Source: Variovorax atrisoli 110B (GTDB lineage Bacteria > Pseudomonadota > Gammaproteobacteria > Burkholderiales > Burkholderiaceae_C). From it: a stretch of DNA of 64,000 nt. The translations under genes and the position numbers were made by a program. Where the stretch lies: contig NZ_KB907469.1 in NCBI RefSeq assembly GCF_000382045.1, forward strand, positions 23,630-87,629, read 5' to 3'. Below the pieces are notes generated by a model. That model was given only the letters and a program-made list of their open reading frames with translations. It made no database searches and was not told the DNA's origin. Below are positions 16,233-24,503 of the stretch, piece after piece (positions within the stretch are counted from its first letter, which is position 1; every line of letters begins with the position of its first letter).

Positions 16233-16914
16233 CGAGGGTCTCCAGAAATTTCGAATGGGCGAGTTCGTCGTAGTCGCGAACCGCGGCGATCACATGGGGG
16301 CCCGCCAGCTCGGCGGCGGTATGGGTGCTGCAGACGGCCACGGCGCGCATGCCGCCGCGGCGGGCAGCCTCGATGCCGAAGGGGGCGTCCTCGAAGACGA
16401 TGCAGCGCTCGGGCGCAACGCCGATGCGGCGCGCGGCTTCCAGGAAGATGGCGGGCGTGGGCTTGCCGGTGAAACCCTCGTCGCCGCCCACGATGGCCAG
16501 CGGCAGCGGGTCCATCTTCAGGCGCGACATGGCGAACTCGATGTTGTGCCGGTCGCCGGCCGTGCCGACGGCCACCTTCAAGCCGCGTGCAACCGCCGCC
16601 TTGGCGAAGGCCGTGAAGCCCGCCACCTCGGTGAAGTTGTCGTGAAACAGGGCGCGGTAGATCTCTTCCTTCTCGTGCACCATGGCCTGGCACTCGTCGT
16701 CAGAAAGCTCGCGCTCGAACAACTCGCGCATGCTTTCCGTGCCGGTGCGGCCGGTGGTGCGGGCGAGGATCTCGCTCACGTCGAGCTTCACGCCGTGGTT
16801 CTGCGCAAACTCGACCCACGACCGCGCATGCCAGGGCATGGAGTCGATCATGGTGCCGTCCATGTCGAAGATGAAGGCTTCGACCTTGCCACCCTTCAGG
16901 CTTTGCAGGCTCAT
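16219..16914 (-). CDS. HAD-superfamily phosphatase (beta-phosphoglucomutase-like)
   Basis: A 231-residue HAD hydrolase. Motif I is FIFDMDGTMIDSMPWH (near residue 12), motif II includes VAVGTAGDRHN, motif III is the Lys in FTGKPTPAIFLEAA, and motif IV is CIVFEDAPFGIEAA. The cap domain is of the small helical type used by sugar phosphatases and beta-phosphoglucomutase, so a sugar phosphate is the likely substrate. The frame is open further upstream, but MSLQSLKGG at 16914 is the sensible start because it lies 5 nt after the prfB stop. Confidence 0.85.
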   Translation of the reverse strand: MSLQSLKGGKVEAFIFDMDGTMIDSMPWHARSWVEFAQNHGVKLDVSEILARTTGRTGTESMRELFERELSDDECQAMVHEKEEIYRALFHDNFTEVAGFTAFAKAAVARGLKVAVGTAGDRHNIEFAMSRLKMDPLPLAIVGGDEGFTGKPTPAIFLEAARRIGVAPERCIVFEDAPFGIEAARRGGMRAVAVCSTHTAAELAGPHVIAAVRDYDELAHSKFLETLDAAT

Positions 16915-16919
16915 CGGTA

Positions 16920-18024
16920 TCACACGCCCTGCTTGAGGGAGGCCTCGATGAACACGTCGAGGTCGCCGTCGAGCACCTTCTGCGTGGCCGAGACCTCGAC
17001 GTTGGTGCGCAGGTCCTTGATGCGGCTGTTGTCCAGCACGTAGCTGCGGATCTGGTGGCCCCAGCCCACGTCGGTCTTGCTGTCTTCCAGCTTCTGCTGT
17101 TCTTCCTGGCGCTTGCGCATCTCGTGGTCGTACAGGCGCGAGCGCAGGCGCTTCCAGGCCACGTCGCGGTTGCTGTGCTGGCTGCGGCCGTCCTGGCACT
17201 GCACCACGATGCCGGTCGGGATGTGCGTCAGGCGCACGGCCGAGTCGGTCTTGTTGATGTGCTGGCCGCCGGCGCCGCTCGCGCGGAAGGTGTCGGTGCG
17301 CACGTCGGCCGGGTTGATCTCGATCTCGATGGAGTCGTCGATCTCCGGGTAGACGAAGATGCTGGCGAAGCTGGTGTGGCGCCCGCCCGAGGAGTCGAAG
17401 GGCGACTTGCGCACGAGGCGGTGCACGCCGGTCTCGGTGCGCAGCAGGCCGAAGGCGTAGTCGCCTTCCACCTTGATGGTGGCGCTCTTGATGCCAGCGG
17501 TGTCGCCGGGGGTTTCGTCCTCGAGCTGGGCCTTGAAGCCCTTGCGCTCGGCGTACTTCGTGTACTGGCGCAGCAGCATGCTGGCCCAGTCGCAGGCCTC
17601 GGTGCCGCCGGCGCCGGCCTGGATGTCGATGAAGGCGTTCAGCGGGTCGGCCGGGTTGTTGAACATCCGGCGGAATTCGAGCTGCTTGATGTCGGCTTCG
17701 AGCGCGGCGGCGTCATCCGCGATGGCCTGCAGGCCGGCGATGTCGCCGTCTTCCTTCGACATCTCGTAGAGCTCGGTGTTGTCGGCCAGGCCGCTGGTGA
17801 GCCGGTCGAGCGTGACGACCACGTCGTCGAGCGACTTCTTTTCCTTGCCCAGTTCCTGGGCCTTCTTCGGGTCGTTCCAGACGTTGGGATCTTCGAGCGA
17901 TGCGTTGACCGTCCTCAGGCGTTCGGCTTTGGCATCGTAGTCAAAGATACCTCCGTAAATCGACCGTCCGGGCGCTCAGGTCCGCGAGCATCGCGCCGAT
18001 TTGGTTGATCTGTTCTGCGTCCAT
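16920..18024 (-). CDS. prfB: Peptide chain release factor 2, with programmed +1 frameshift
   Basis: RF2 recognises UGA and UAA stop codons and releases the peptide. The gene is in two frames. A 27-codon leader starts at 18024 (MDAEQINQIGAM) and ends ...RRYL followed by UGA at 17943-17941. The main frame continues from the adjacent GAC. Joined, the product is about 367 residues. It carries the SPF-type stop-codon recognition region (RKSPFDSSGGRHTSF) and the GGQ motif (SGAGGQHINK) for hydrolysis. This is the classic autoregulatory arrangement: low RF2 lets the ribosome pause at UGA and shift. Upstream are MetQ and an inverted repeat. Confidence 0.95.
17940..17954 (-). promoter_or_regulatory. 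prfB programmed frameshift signal
   Basis: Read on the minus strand the signal is GGAGGTATCTTTGAC. The SD-like GGAGG lies a few bases before CTT-TGA-C, the same layout as the E. coli prfB slippery site. The ribosome slips from CUU to UUU and resumes in the +1 frame at GAC. Confidence 0.95.
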
Positions 18025-18102
18025 GGGGTGTCCTGACTGTGTTCGGGGGAAACCGGGCATTTTCTCATGCTCCGGTGTTCCGCCGAGGAGGGCACCGTAT
18101 TG

Positions 18103-18204
18103 CTCCTTTCCCCCTCTGGGGGAAGGGCGGATGGGGGCGGGCAGAGCGTTCCATGCGAGCACCGCTTGCCCCCACCCCGGCCCTTCCCCCAGCGGGGGAG
18201 GGAG
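18103..18204. repeat. Large imperfect inverted repeat between prfB and metQ
   Basis: The left arm (18103-18148, with TCCCCCTCTGGGGGAAGGG) is matched by the reverse complement of the right arm (18161-18204, with CCCTTCCCCCAGCGGGGGA). Each arm also contains its own short hairpin. It lies 11 nt after the metQ stop and upstream of prfB, and probably folds as a terminator or REP-like structure. Confidence 0.75.
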
Positions 18205-18215
18205 AAAGACCGGAT

Positions 18216-19028
18216 TCAGAACGCCGGAACCAGCGATCCCTTGAACTGCGTCTCGATGAAGCTCTTCACCTCCGGCGACTGGTAGGCCGCCACGAGGCGC
18301 TTGGCCCACGGCTTGTCCTTGTCGGCGCGGCGCACCGCGATCAGGTTGGCGTAGGGGCTCTTGGGCGATTCCTTGATCACCGCGTCCTTGTTCAGCGACA
18401 GGCCGGCCTTCTCGGCGTAGTCGTTGTTGATGGAGGCGATGGTCAGGTCGTCCAGCGAGCGCGGCAGCTGGGCGGCGTCGAGGGCCACCAGCTTCAGCTT
18501 CCTGGGGTTGGTCACCACGTCCAGCGGGGTGGCGTTGTTGTTCTTCACCGCCTCGGGCTTCAGCGTGATGAGGCCTGCCGACTGCAGCAGCAGCAGGGCG
18601 CGGTTGCCGTTGGACGGGTCGTTCTGGATGCCGACCGAGGCGCCGTCGGGCAGCTGGTCGATGGACTTGATCTTGCGCGAGTAGAAGCCCAGCGGCGCGG
18701 TGATGGTCAGGCCCACGGGCACGATGTCGAAGCCGCGCGCCTTGTTCTGGTTGTCCAGGAAGGGCTGGTGCTGGAAGGCATTGGCGTCGAGGTCGCCCGA
18801 GGCCAGGGCGGCATTGGGCAGCTGGTAGTCGTTGAACACCACGACCTGGATGTTCAGGCCGTCCTTGGCGGCGACCTTCTTGACCACCTCGAAGATCTGC
18901 TCGCCGTTGCCGACGGAGACGCCGACCTTGATCGAGTTCTTGTCCTGCGCGAATGCGCCGGAGCCTGCGAGGAGGGCGGCTGCCAGGGTGGCGAGGGCGA
19001 AGGTACGGCGGCGGAAATTGGTATGCAT
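18216..19028 (-). CDS. metQ: MetQ/NlpA-family ABC transporter substrate-binding protein
   Basis: A 270-residue periplasmic binding protein for methionine or a related compound. It has an N-terminal signal sequence (hydrophobic LATLAAALLAGSGAFAQ) without a clear lipobox Cys. Family landmarks are FNDYQLPNAALASGDLDANAFQHQ, IQNDPSNGNRALLLLQ and AAQLPRSLDDLTIA. It is divergent from metN across a 250-nt region rich in inverted repeats, so the two are probably co-regulated. It is the first of three MetQ paralogues within 6.5 kb. Confidence 0.9.
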   Translation of the reverse strand: MHTNFRRRTFALATLAAALLAGSGAFAQDKNSIKVGVSVGNGEQIFEVVKKVAAKDGLNIQVVVFNDYQLPNAALASGDLDANAFQHQPFLDNQNKARGFDIVPVGLTITAPLGFYSRKIKSIDQLPDGASVGIQNDPSNGNRALLLLQSAGLITLKPEAVKNNNATPLDVVTNPRKLKLVALDAAQLPRSLDDLTIASINNDYAEKAGLSLNKDAVIKESPKSPYANLIAVRRADKDKPWAKRLVAAYQSPEVKSFIETQFKGSLVPAF

Positions 19029-19083
19029 GTGCTTGCGCGAATCGGAAAAAACGAAGGCGCGAATGTGGCATTGCCCGATGCCG

Positions 19084-19197
19084 AAGGGAACGAACCAATG
19101 CTCATATCCATATGGCCCATATGGCGACGGAAAGCGGTGTAGGGTGTGCCCTTATGCGCTTTGGTGCATAAGCAAGCGCCGATTTGTTCGTTCCCTT
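19084..19197. promoter_or_regulatory. Nested palindromes in the metQ-metN divergent control region
   Basis: Three kinds of symmetry lie together. A perfect 12-bp outer inverted repeat is AAGGGAACGAAC (19084-19095) and GTTCGTTCCCTT (19186-19197). Two CCATATGG palindromes separated by one base lie at 19108-19115 and 19117-19124. CTTATGC/GCATAAG lies at 19151-19157 and 19166-19172. The setting between divergent transporter genes suggests operator sites for a sulfur regulator. No specific regulator can be named from the sequence. Confidence 0.6.
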
Positions 19198-19278
19198 TCG
19201 CTGCGTTTCTTTTCATACTCGGCACCTTTTTGCGAACCTCGCGACCTGCGCCACCCGCGCGGGCCGCGCTTCTTCTCC

Positions 19279-20151
19279 ATGACCCACCCTACGCCTGACC
19301 AGGGCCGCGGCGATCACGCGGCGCCAGTCATCCGTCTCCAATCGGTGCAGAAATCCTTCGCCTTGCCCAACGGCGAGGTGTTCGACGCCGTGCAGTCGCT
19401 GTCGCTCGACATCCAGCAGGGCGACGTGTTCGGCCTGATTGGCAAGAGCGGCGCCGGCAAGTCCACGCTGCTGCGCCTCATCAACCTGCTGGAGCGGCCC
19501 GACGCGGGCCGCGTCTTCGTCGGCGGGCGCGACCTCACCACGCTCTCGCGCAGCGAGCTGCGCGACACGCGCCAGAACATCGGCATGATCTTCCAGCAGT
19601 TCAACCTGCTGCAGAACGCCACGGTGTTCGACAACGTGGCCTTCCCGCTGAAGATCCACGGCCGCCACTCCAAGGCCGAGATCGACGCGCGCGTGCGCGA
19701 GTGCCTGGCCCTGGTCGGCCTGGCGGAGAAGATCGACACCTACCCGGCCCAGCTCTCCGGCGGCCAGAAGCAGCGCGTGGCCATCGCCCGCGCGCTGGCG
19801 CCGCGCCCGCAGGTGCTGCTGTGCGACGAGCCCACCTCGGCGCTCGACTCCGAAACCACGCGCTCCCTGCTGGAGACGCTGCGCGACATCAACCAGAAGA
19901 TCGGCGTGACCATCGTGATCGTCACGCACGAGCTGTCGGTGGTCGAGGTGCTGTGCCGCAACGTGGCCATTCTTGAAAAGGGTCGGCTGGTGGAGCAGTT
20001 CGCGGTCGATGCGGCCGGCGAGGCAGAACGCAAGACCGCGCTGGGCCGCGAGATCGACGAGCTGGTGCGCCGCCGCGAGCGCGATGCGCGCGAATCCCGC
20101 GCGGCGCAACCGTCCGCCCAGGCGGGCGCGCAGGAGCTGGCCTATGTTTGA
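19279..20151 (+). CDS. metN: MetN-like methionine ABC transporter ATPase lacking the NIL domain
   Basis: A 290-residue ABC ATPase. Walker A is GKSGAGKST (near residue 54), the Q-loop lies in MIFQQFNLLQ, the signature is LSGGQKQR, Walker B is QVLLCDEPTSALD and the switch His is in VTHELSVVE. MetN proteins usually have about 340 residues with a C-terminal ligand-sensing NIL domain. Here that domain is replaced by an Arg/Glu-rich tail of about 45 residues, so transport may not be feedback-inhibited by internal methionine. The ATG at 19279 is chosen as the first start compatible with the family. It overlaps metI by 8 nt. Confidence 0.9.
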   Translation: MTHPTPDQGRGDHAAPVIRLQSVQKSFALPNGEVFDAVQSLSLDIQQGDVFGLIGKSGAGKSTLLRLINLLERPDAGRVFVGGRDLTTLSRSELRDTRQNIGMIFQQFNLLQNATVFDNVAFPLKIHGRHSKAEIDARVRECLALVGLAEKIDTYPAQLSGGQKQRVAIARALAPRPQVLLCDEPTSALDSETTRSLLETLRDINQKIGVTIVIVTHELSVVEVLCRNVAILEKGRLVEQFAVDAAGEAERKTALGREIDELVRRRERDARESRAAQPSAQAGAQELAYV

Positions 20152-20806
20152 GAACATCGCTCCCATCCTCCCCGAGCTGTGGGTCGCCACCGGCCAGACC
20201 TTCCTGATGCTGGCCATCGGCCTGTCGGCGGCCGTGCTGATCGGCGGTCCGCTGGGCATCCTGCTGTTCCTGCTGGGGCCGGGCCAGTCGCTGGAGAACA
20301 AGCCGGCGTTCCTGGTGCTCAACTGGCTGGTGAACACGGTGCGCTCGTTCCCCTTCATCATCCTGCTGGTGGCGCTGGTGCCGTTCACGCGGGTGATCGC
20401 GGGCACCTCGATCGGGCCGCTGGCGGCCGCGGTGCCGCTGTCGTTCGCGGCCATTCCCTACCTGGCGCGGCTGGTCGACCAGTGCCTGCGCGAAGTGCCG
20501 CGCGGCGTGATCGAGGCGGCACACGCCATGGGCGCGACCGAGCTCCAGATCGTCTGGCGCGTGCTCCTGGTCGAGGCCCGCTCGGGCCTGGTGCTGGCGC
20601 TGACCGTGCTGGCCGTGAGCTTCCTTTCCTATTCGGCCGTGGCCGGCGTGGTGGGCGGCGGCGGCATCGGCGACCTGGCCATCCGCTACGGCTACTACCG
20701 TTTCCAGACCGACGTGATGGTGCTCACCGTGGCGCTGCTCGTCGTGCTGGTACAGATCCTGCAATTCGCCGGCAACGCCACGGCACGCAGGCTCGACAAG
20801 CGTTGA
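20144..20806 (+). CDS. metI: MetI-like ABC transporter permease
   Basis: A 220-residue inner-membrane permease with five hydrophobic helices and the EAA-loop sequence EAAHAMGATELQIVWRVLL (near residue 125), which couples to the ATPase. Family features include TVRSFPFIILLVALVPFTR near the N-terminal third and GGGGIGDLAIRYGYYRF near the C-terminus. Its start overlaps the end of metN, and metQ follows 34 nt later. It forms the MetNIQ importer. Confidence 0.93.
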   Translation: MFENIAPILPELWVATGQTFLMLAIGLSAAVLIGGPLGILLFLLGPGQSLENKPAFLVLNWLVNTVRSFPFIILLVALVPFTRVIAGTSIGPLAAAVPLSFAAIPYLARLVDQCLREVPRGVIEAAHAMGATELQIVWRVLLVEARSGLVLALTVLAVSFLSYSAVAGVVGGGGIGDLAIRYGYYRFQTDVMVLTVALLVVLVQILQFAGNATARRLDKR

Positions 20807-20840
20807 TCTTTCTTTCTTCCTCTCTTGTTTTTCCAATCTC

Positions 20841-21668
20841 ATGAAGACCGTTTTCCTGCGCCGTTCCGTTCTCGCCCTGTCGCTGGCAGCCCTCTCGCTG
20901 GGCGGCCTCTCGCTGGAGGCCCATGCGCAAGACCCCGCCAAGAAGAACCTGGTGATCGGCGGCACCGCCGGCTCCAACGCCGATCAGCTCAAGCAGGGCA
21001 TCGTGCCCATCCTCGAGAAGAAGGGCTACAAGGTGAAGCTGGTCGAGTTCAACGACTACGTCCAGCCCAACCTCGCGCTGGCCCAGGGTTCGCTCGACGC
21101 CAACTTCTTTCAGCATCAGGTCTACCTGAAGAAGTTCGCGGCCGACCAGAAGCTCGACCTCGCCGAACTGGTGCAGGGCCCGATCGCGCCGATGGGCGTG
21201 TACTCGACCAAGCGCAAGACGCTGGCCGACGTGAAGGAAGGCGATCGCGTGACGCTGCCGAACGACCCGAGCAACCTGGCCCGCGCGCTGGTGCTGCTGG
21301 AGCAGAACAAGCTGCTCACTCTGAAGACCGGCATCGATCCGCTGCGCGCCACCGAGAAGGACGTGGCCGAGAACCCGAAGAAGCTGAAGTTCATTCCGCT
21401 CGAAGCCGCCCAGCTGCCGCGCTCGCTCGGCGATACCGAGTACGCCATCGTCAACGGCAACTTCGCGATCTCGTCGGGCCTGAAGCTCACCGAAGCCGTG
21501 GTGCTCGAAAAGACGCCCGACTACTACCTGAATGTGGTCGCCGTGAAGACCGCCGACAAGAACACCCAGTGGGCCAAGGACATCGCCGATGCCTACCGCT
21601 CGAAGGAGTTCAAGGCGGTGGTCGACAGCAAGTTCCAGGGCTACGCCAAGCCCAGCTTCCTGCAGTAA
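20841..21668 (+). CDS. metQ: MetQ-family substrate-binding protein of the MetNI operon
   Basis: A 275-residue periplasmic binding protein and the third gene of the metN-metI-metQ operon. Its Sec signal peptide (about residues 1-30) ends near AHAQ. Family motifs are FNDYVQPNLALAQGSLDANFFQHQ, LPNDPSNLARALVLLEQ and AAQLPRSLGDTEYAIVNGNFA. It is clearly related to, but distinct from, the proteins at 18216 and 23670, so the single permease may accept several binding proteins with different ligands. Confidence 0.93.
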   Translation: MKTVFLRRSVLALSLAALSLGGLSLEAHAQDPAKKNLVIGGTAGSNADQLKQGIVPILEKKGYKVKLVEFNDYVQPNLALAQGSLDANFFQHQVYLKKFAADQKLDLAELVQGPIAPMGVYSTKRKTLADVKEGDRVTLPNDPSNLARALVLLEQNKLLTLKTGIDPLRATEKDVAENPKKLKFIPLEAAQLPRSLGDTEYAIVNGNFAISSGLKLTEAVVLEKTPDYYLNVVAVKTADKNTQWAKDIADAYRSKEFKAVVDSKFQGYAKPSFLQ

Positions 21669-21692
21669 TCCTCCTTTCAAGAAAGGCTCCCC

Positions 21693-22043
21693 ATGCCCGT
21701 TCTGGCCGTATTCGATGCTCAGGGAAGCTGGCGCGACACGCATGTGTGCGACGGCTGGATCACCGAACACCTGGCCGGGCAGGGCGTGAGCTGGGGGCGC
21801 GGCAAGAAGAAGGGGCAGCGCGTGCTCGAGAGCGCGGGGCTGTTCTATGTGCCGACCGCCGACGGCTATCTGGGGCTGCTGCTGGAAGCCGGCGAATGGG
21901 CTTCTATTCCAGCGGGCAAGCAGCATTTCTTCGACGCGGGAGAAGCGGAGTCGCTCGACGGCCTGCCTGCTGCGCTGCCGCTGTTCGAGGCCTTCGTCGA
22001 AGAAGTCCTGTCCCTCACCGGGAACGACGCCGACGAAGAGTGA
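21693..22043 (+). CDS. Degenerate acireductone-dioxygenase-like cupin protein
   Basis: A 116-residue protein whose middle (GLFYVPTADGYLGLLLEAG, then IPAGKQHFFDAGE) resembles the cupin strands and C-terminal His motif of acireductone dioxygenase, the methionine-salvage enzyme MtnD. It is much shorter than the usual ~180 residues and lacks the HxHxxxxE metal motif, so ordinary MtnD catalysis is doubtful. It follows metQ by 24 nt in the same direction, and a methionine-related function fits the neighbourhood. It may be a small cupin of other function. Confidence 0.55.
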   Translation: MPVLAVFDAQGSWRDTHVCDGWITEHLAGQGVSWGRGKKKGQRVLESAGLFYVPTADGYLGLLLEAGEWASIPAGKQHFFDAGEAESLDGLPAALPLFEAFVEEVLSLTGNDADEE

Positions 22044-22075
22044 GCTGGGGGCTCGGGGCGCGTGCACAGGCCGCC

Positions 22076-22285
22076 GGGTACTCCCCTCCGCGAATGTCCC
22101 CCGGGCCTGCGGCCCTCCTCCTTTATTTCGCTGCGGGGAGCACCCGACGCCCTGTGCACAGGGACGCTCTGCTTGTGCCGGCCGCATGAGCGCTGCGCTC
22201 GTCGATCACGACGATGGGGTGCCTTGCGCAGCGAAATAAAGGGGGAGGCCGCAGGCCGGAGGACATTCGCGGAGCAAGGTACCCC
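22076..22285. repeat. 70-nt imperfect inverted repeat between convergent genes
   Basis: The left arm 22076-22145 and right arm 22216-22285 are near reverse complements. Shared blocks include CTCCGCGAATGTCC, CCTGCGGCC and TTTATTTCGCTGCG. The 70-nt spacer holds smaller palindromes such as CCCTGTGCACAGGG. It lies between two convergent genes and could act as a strong bidirectional terminator or be a REP/MITE-like element. Confidence 0.8.
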
Positions 22286-22320
22286 GTCGGCGTGATCGCT
22301 CCCTGAACAACAAGCCGTCT

Positions 22321-23673
22321 TCAGGCCGCCAGCCGCTGCGCCGTCCGTCCGGAGGGCCGCGCCAGCCCCAGGTGGTCGCGCAGCGTGCGCCCTTCGTACT
22401 CCGTGCGGAAAATCCCGCGCTTCTGGAGGATCGGCACAACGCCGTCGACGAAATCCTGCAGCCCGTGCGGCAGCGCGTCGGGCATCAGGTTGAAACCGTC
22501 CGCCGCACCGGCCCTGAACCAGCGTTCGATGTCGTCCGCGATCTGCTCCGGCGTGCCCACGACCACGCGGTGCCCGCCGCCGCCCGCGAGCTCACGGATC
22601 AGCTGGCGCACCGTGTAGCCGTGCGTGCGGCCGGCCGCGACCACCGCGTTGAAGAAGGTGTGGTTGCCGTTGCCGTTGGCGGGCAGCGGCAGGTTGTCGG
22701 GCAGGCGCTCGTCGAGCTTCAGCCGGTCGGGCGTGATGCCCAGGGTGCCGGCGATGCGCGTCAGGCTGTAGTCCCACGGGATCAGGTCGACCAGTTCGTC
22801 GCGCCGGCGGATGGCCTCGGCCTCGGTGGCGCCGACGATGGTGGTCAGGCCCGCGAGCACCTTCACCGCGTCGGGGCCGCGGCCCAGCTCGGCGGCGCGG
22901 GTCTTGAGCGCTCGTGCGTATGCCAGCGATTCCTCGAAGGACTGCGAGGCGGAGAACACCGCCTCCGCATGGCGCGACGCCAGCTCGCGCCCGTCGGCCG
23001 AGGCTCCGGCCTGCACCAGCACCGGGTGCCCCTGCGGCGAGCGCGGCAGGTTCAGCGGCCCCTGTACCGCGAAGTGTTCGCCGCGATGCGCGATGGCGTG
23101 CACCTTGGCCGTGTCGATGAAGCTGCCGCTGGCCTTGTCGCCGACGAAGGCGTCGTCCTCCCAGCTGTCCCACAGCGCCTTCACGATGTCGGTGAACTCC
23201 GAGGCGCGCGCATAGCGCTTCGCATGGTCGGGCACCGCATCGAGGCCGAAGTTGCGCGCCGAGGGCAGGTCGGCCGTGGTCACCACGTTCCAGCCCGCAC
23301 GGCCGCCGCTCACGTGGTCGAGCGTCGCGAAGCGGCGGGCGATGTTGTAGGGCTCGTTGTAGCTGGTCGAGGCGGTCGCGATCAGGCCGATGTGCGTGGT
23401 GGCCGCGGCCACGCAGGCCAGCAGCACCGTGGGCTCCAGCGCTGTGATCGGGCGGAAGTGGATCTGGTCGACGATGGCCGCGTTGTCCGCGAGGAACACC
23501 GCGTCGAGCTTGCCCGCCTCGGCGATCTGCGCGGTGCGGACGTAGTGTCGGATGTCGGCGAACGCTTGCGGATCGCTCTCCGGCAGGCGCCACGCCGAGG
23601 GCACGAAGCCCGAATGGAGGATGTTGACGTTGAGGTGCAGCTGCCGCGGCGCGGTCTTGTTCGAAACGCTCAT
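22321..23673 (-). CDS. LLM-class flavin-dependent monooxygenase (NtaA/SnaA/DszA type)
   Basis: A 450-residue FMNH2-dependent monooxygenase of the NtaA/SnaA/DszA/SfnG-like group, which oxidises organosulfur or chelate compounds using a separate flavin reductase. Family features are the HLNVNILHSGFVPSAWR start, THIGLIATASTSYNEPYNIARRF, DHVSGGRAGWNVVTT and HFAVQGPLNLPRSPQGHPVLVQAG. Although the frame is open far upstream, MSVSNK at 23673 is the true start: its ATG overlaps the metQ stop (ATGA). The pairing with a MetQ-like binding protein points to uptake and oxidation of a sulfur compound. Confidence 0.88.
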   Translation of the reverse strand: MSVSNKTAPRQLHLNVNILHSGFVPSAWRLPESDPQAFADIRHYVRTAQIAEAGKLDAVFLADNAAIVDQIHFRPITALEPTVLLACVAAATTHIGLIATASTSYNEPYNIARRFATLDHVSGGRAGWNVVTTADLPSARNFGLDAVPDHAKRYARASEFTDIVKALWDSWEDDAFVGDKASGSFIDTAKVHAIAHRGEHFAVQGPLNLPRSPQGHPVLVQAGASADGRELASRHAEAVFSASQSFEESLAYARALKTRAAELGRGPDAVKVLAGLTTIVGATEAEAIRRRDELVDLIPWDYSLTRIAGTLGITPDRLKLDERLPDNLPLPANGNGNHTFFNAVVAAGRTHGYTVRQLIRELAGGGGHRVVVGTPEQIADDIERWFRAGAADGFNLMPDALPHGLQDFVDGVVPILQKRGIFRTEYEGRTLRDHLGLARPSGRTAQRLAA

Positions 23674-24503
23674 TGGGAGAAGTAGTCGGGCAGCCGGTAG
23701 CCGGCCCATGCCGGGTTGGCCCTGAAGAAGCGCTGGAACTCCGCCGACTGGTAGGCCGCCGCGATGTCCTGCGCGAACTTCGCGTTCTCGTTGCTGCGCT
23801 TGACGGCAACCACGTTCACGTAGGGCAGCGTCATGTTCTCCAGCTTGAGTGCCTCGGTGAGCTTCAGGCCCGACGCGATCGCGAAGTTGCCCTGGACCGC
23901 GGCAATGTCCGCATCGGCCAGCGAGCGCGGGGCCTGCGCGGCCTCGAGCGGCACCAGCTTCAGGCGCTTGGGATTGGTGACGATGTCGCGCTCCGACACC
24001 GAGATCGGGCTCACGCCCGGCTTGAGCGTCACCCAGCCGATGCCCGCGAGGATGTTGAGCGCGCGTGCTGCATTCACCGGATCGGAGGGCAGCGTGACCG
24101 TGGCGCCGTCGGGCACCGCGTCGAGCGACTTGTGGCGCTGCGAATAGAGGCCCATCGGCGGCGTCGGCACGTGCACCACCGGCACCAGGTCGAAGCCCTG
24201 CTGCTTGTTGGTGGCGTTGAGGTACAGCGTGTGCTGGAAGATGTTGGCGTCGATCTGGCCGCGCTCGACCGCGTCGTTGGGCTGAACGCCCTGGCTGAAC
24301 TCGACGTACTTCACGGTGTAGCCCAGCTTCTTCAGCTGGGGCTCGATGCCGTTGGTGAAGGCGTCGCGGTAAGGACCGGGCATGAAGCCCACGCGCAGGT
24401 CGGCGGCGTGGGCGGAAAGCTGCGCCGCCACGCTCAGGGCGAAGCCGCCGAGCAGCGGGGCGAAGCGGCGCAGCCAGGACGGCGCGCGCGAAGAGGAAGA
24501 CAT
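23670..24503 (-). CDS. MetQ/NlpA-family substrate-binding protein, third copy
   Basis: A 277-residue periplasmic protein with a signal sequence ending near AHAAD. It keeps the MetQ landmarks FSQGVQPNDAVERGQIDANIFQHT, LPSDPVNAARALNIL and AQAPRSLADADIA but is the most diverged of the three copies. It is translationally coupled to the monooxygenase, which suggests its ligand is the substrate of that enzyme and not methionine itself. It has no permease or ATPase of its own here and may borrow MetNI. Confidence 0.88.
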   Translation of the reverse strand: MSSSSRAPSWLRRFAPLLGGFALSVAAQLSAHAADLRVGFMPGPYRDAFTNGIEPQLKKLGYTVKYVEFSQGVQPNDAVERGQIDANIFQHTLYLNATNKQQGFDLVPVVHVPTPPMGLYSQRHKSLDAVPDGATVTLPSDPVNAARALNILAGIGWVTLKPGVSPISVSERDIVTNPKRLKLVPLEAAQAPRSLADADIAAVQGNFAIASGLKLTEALKLENMTLPYVNVVAVKRSNENAKFAQDIAAAYQSAEFQRFFRANPAWAGYRLPDYFSQ

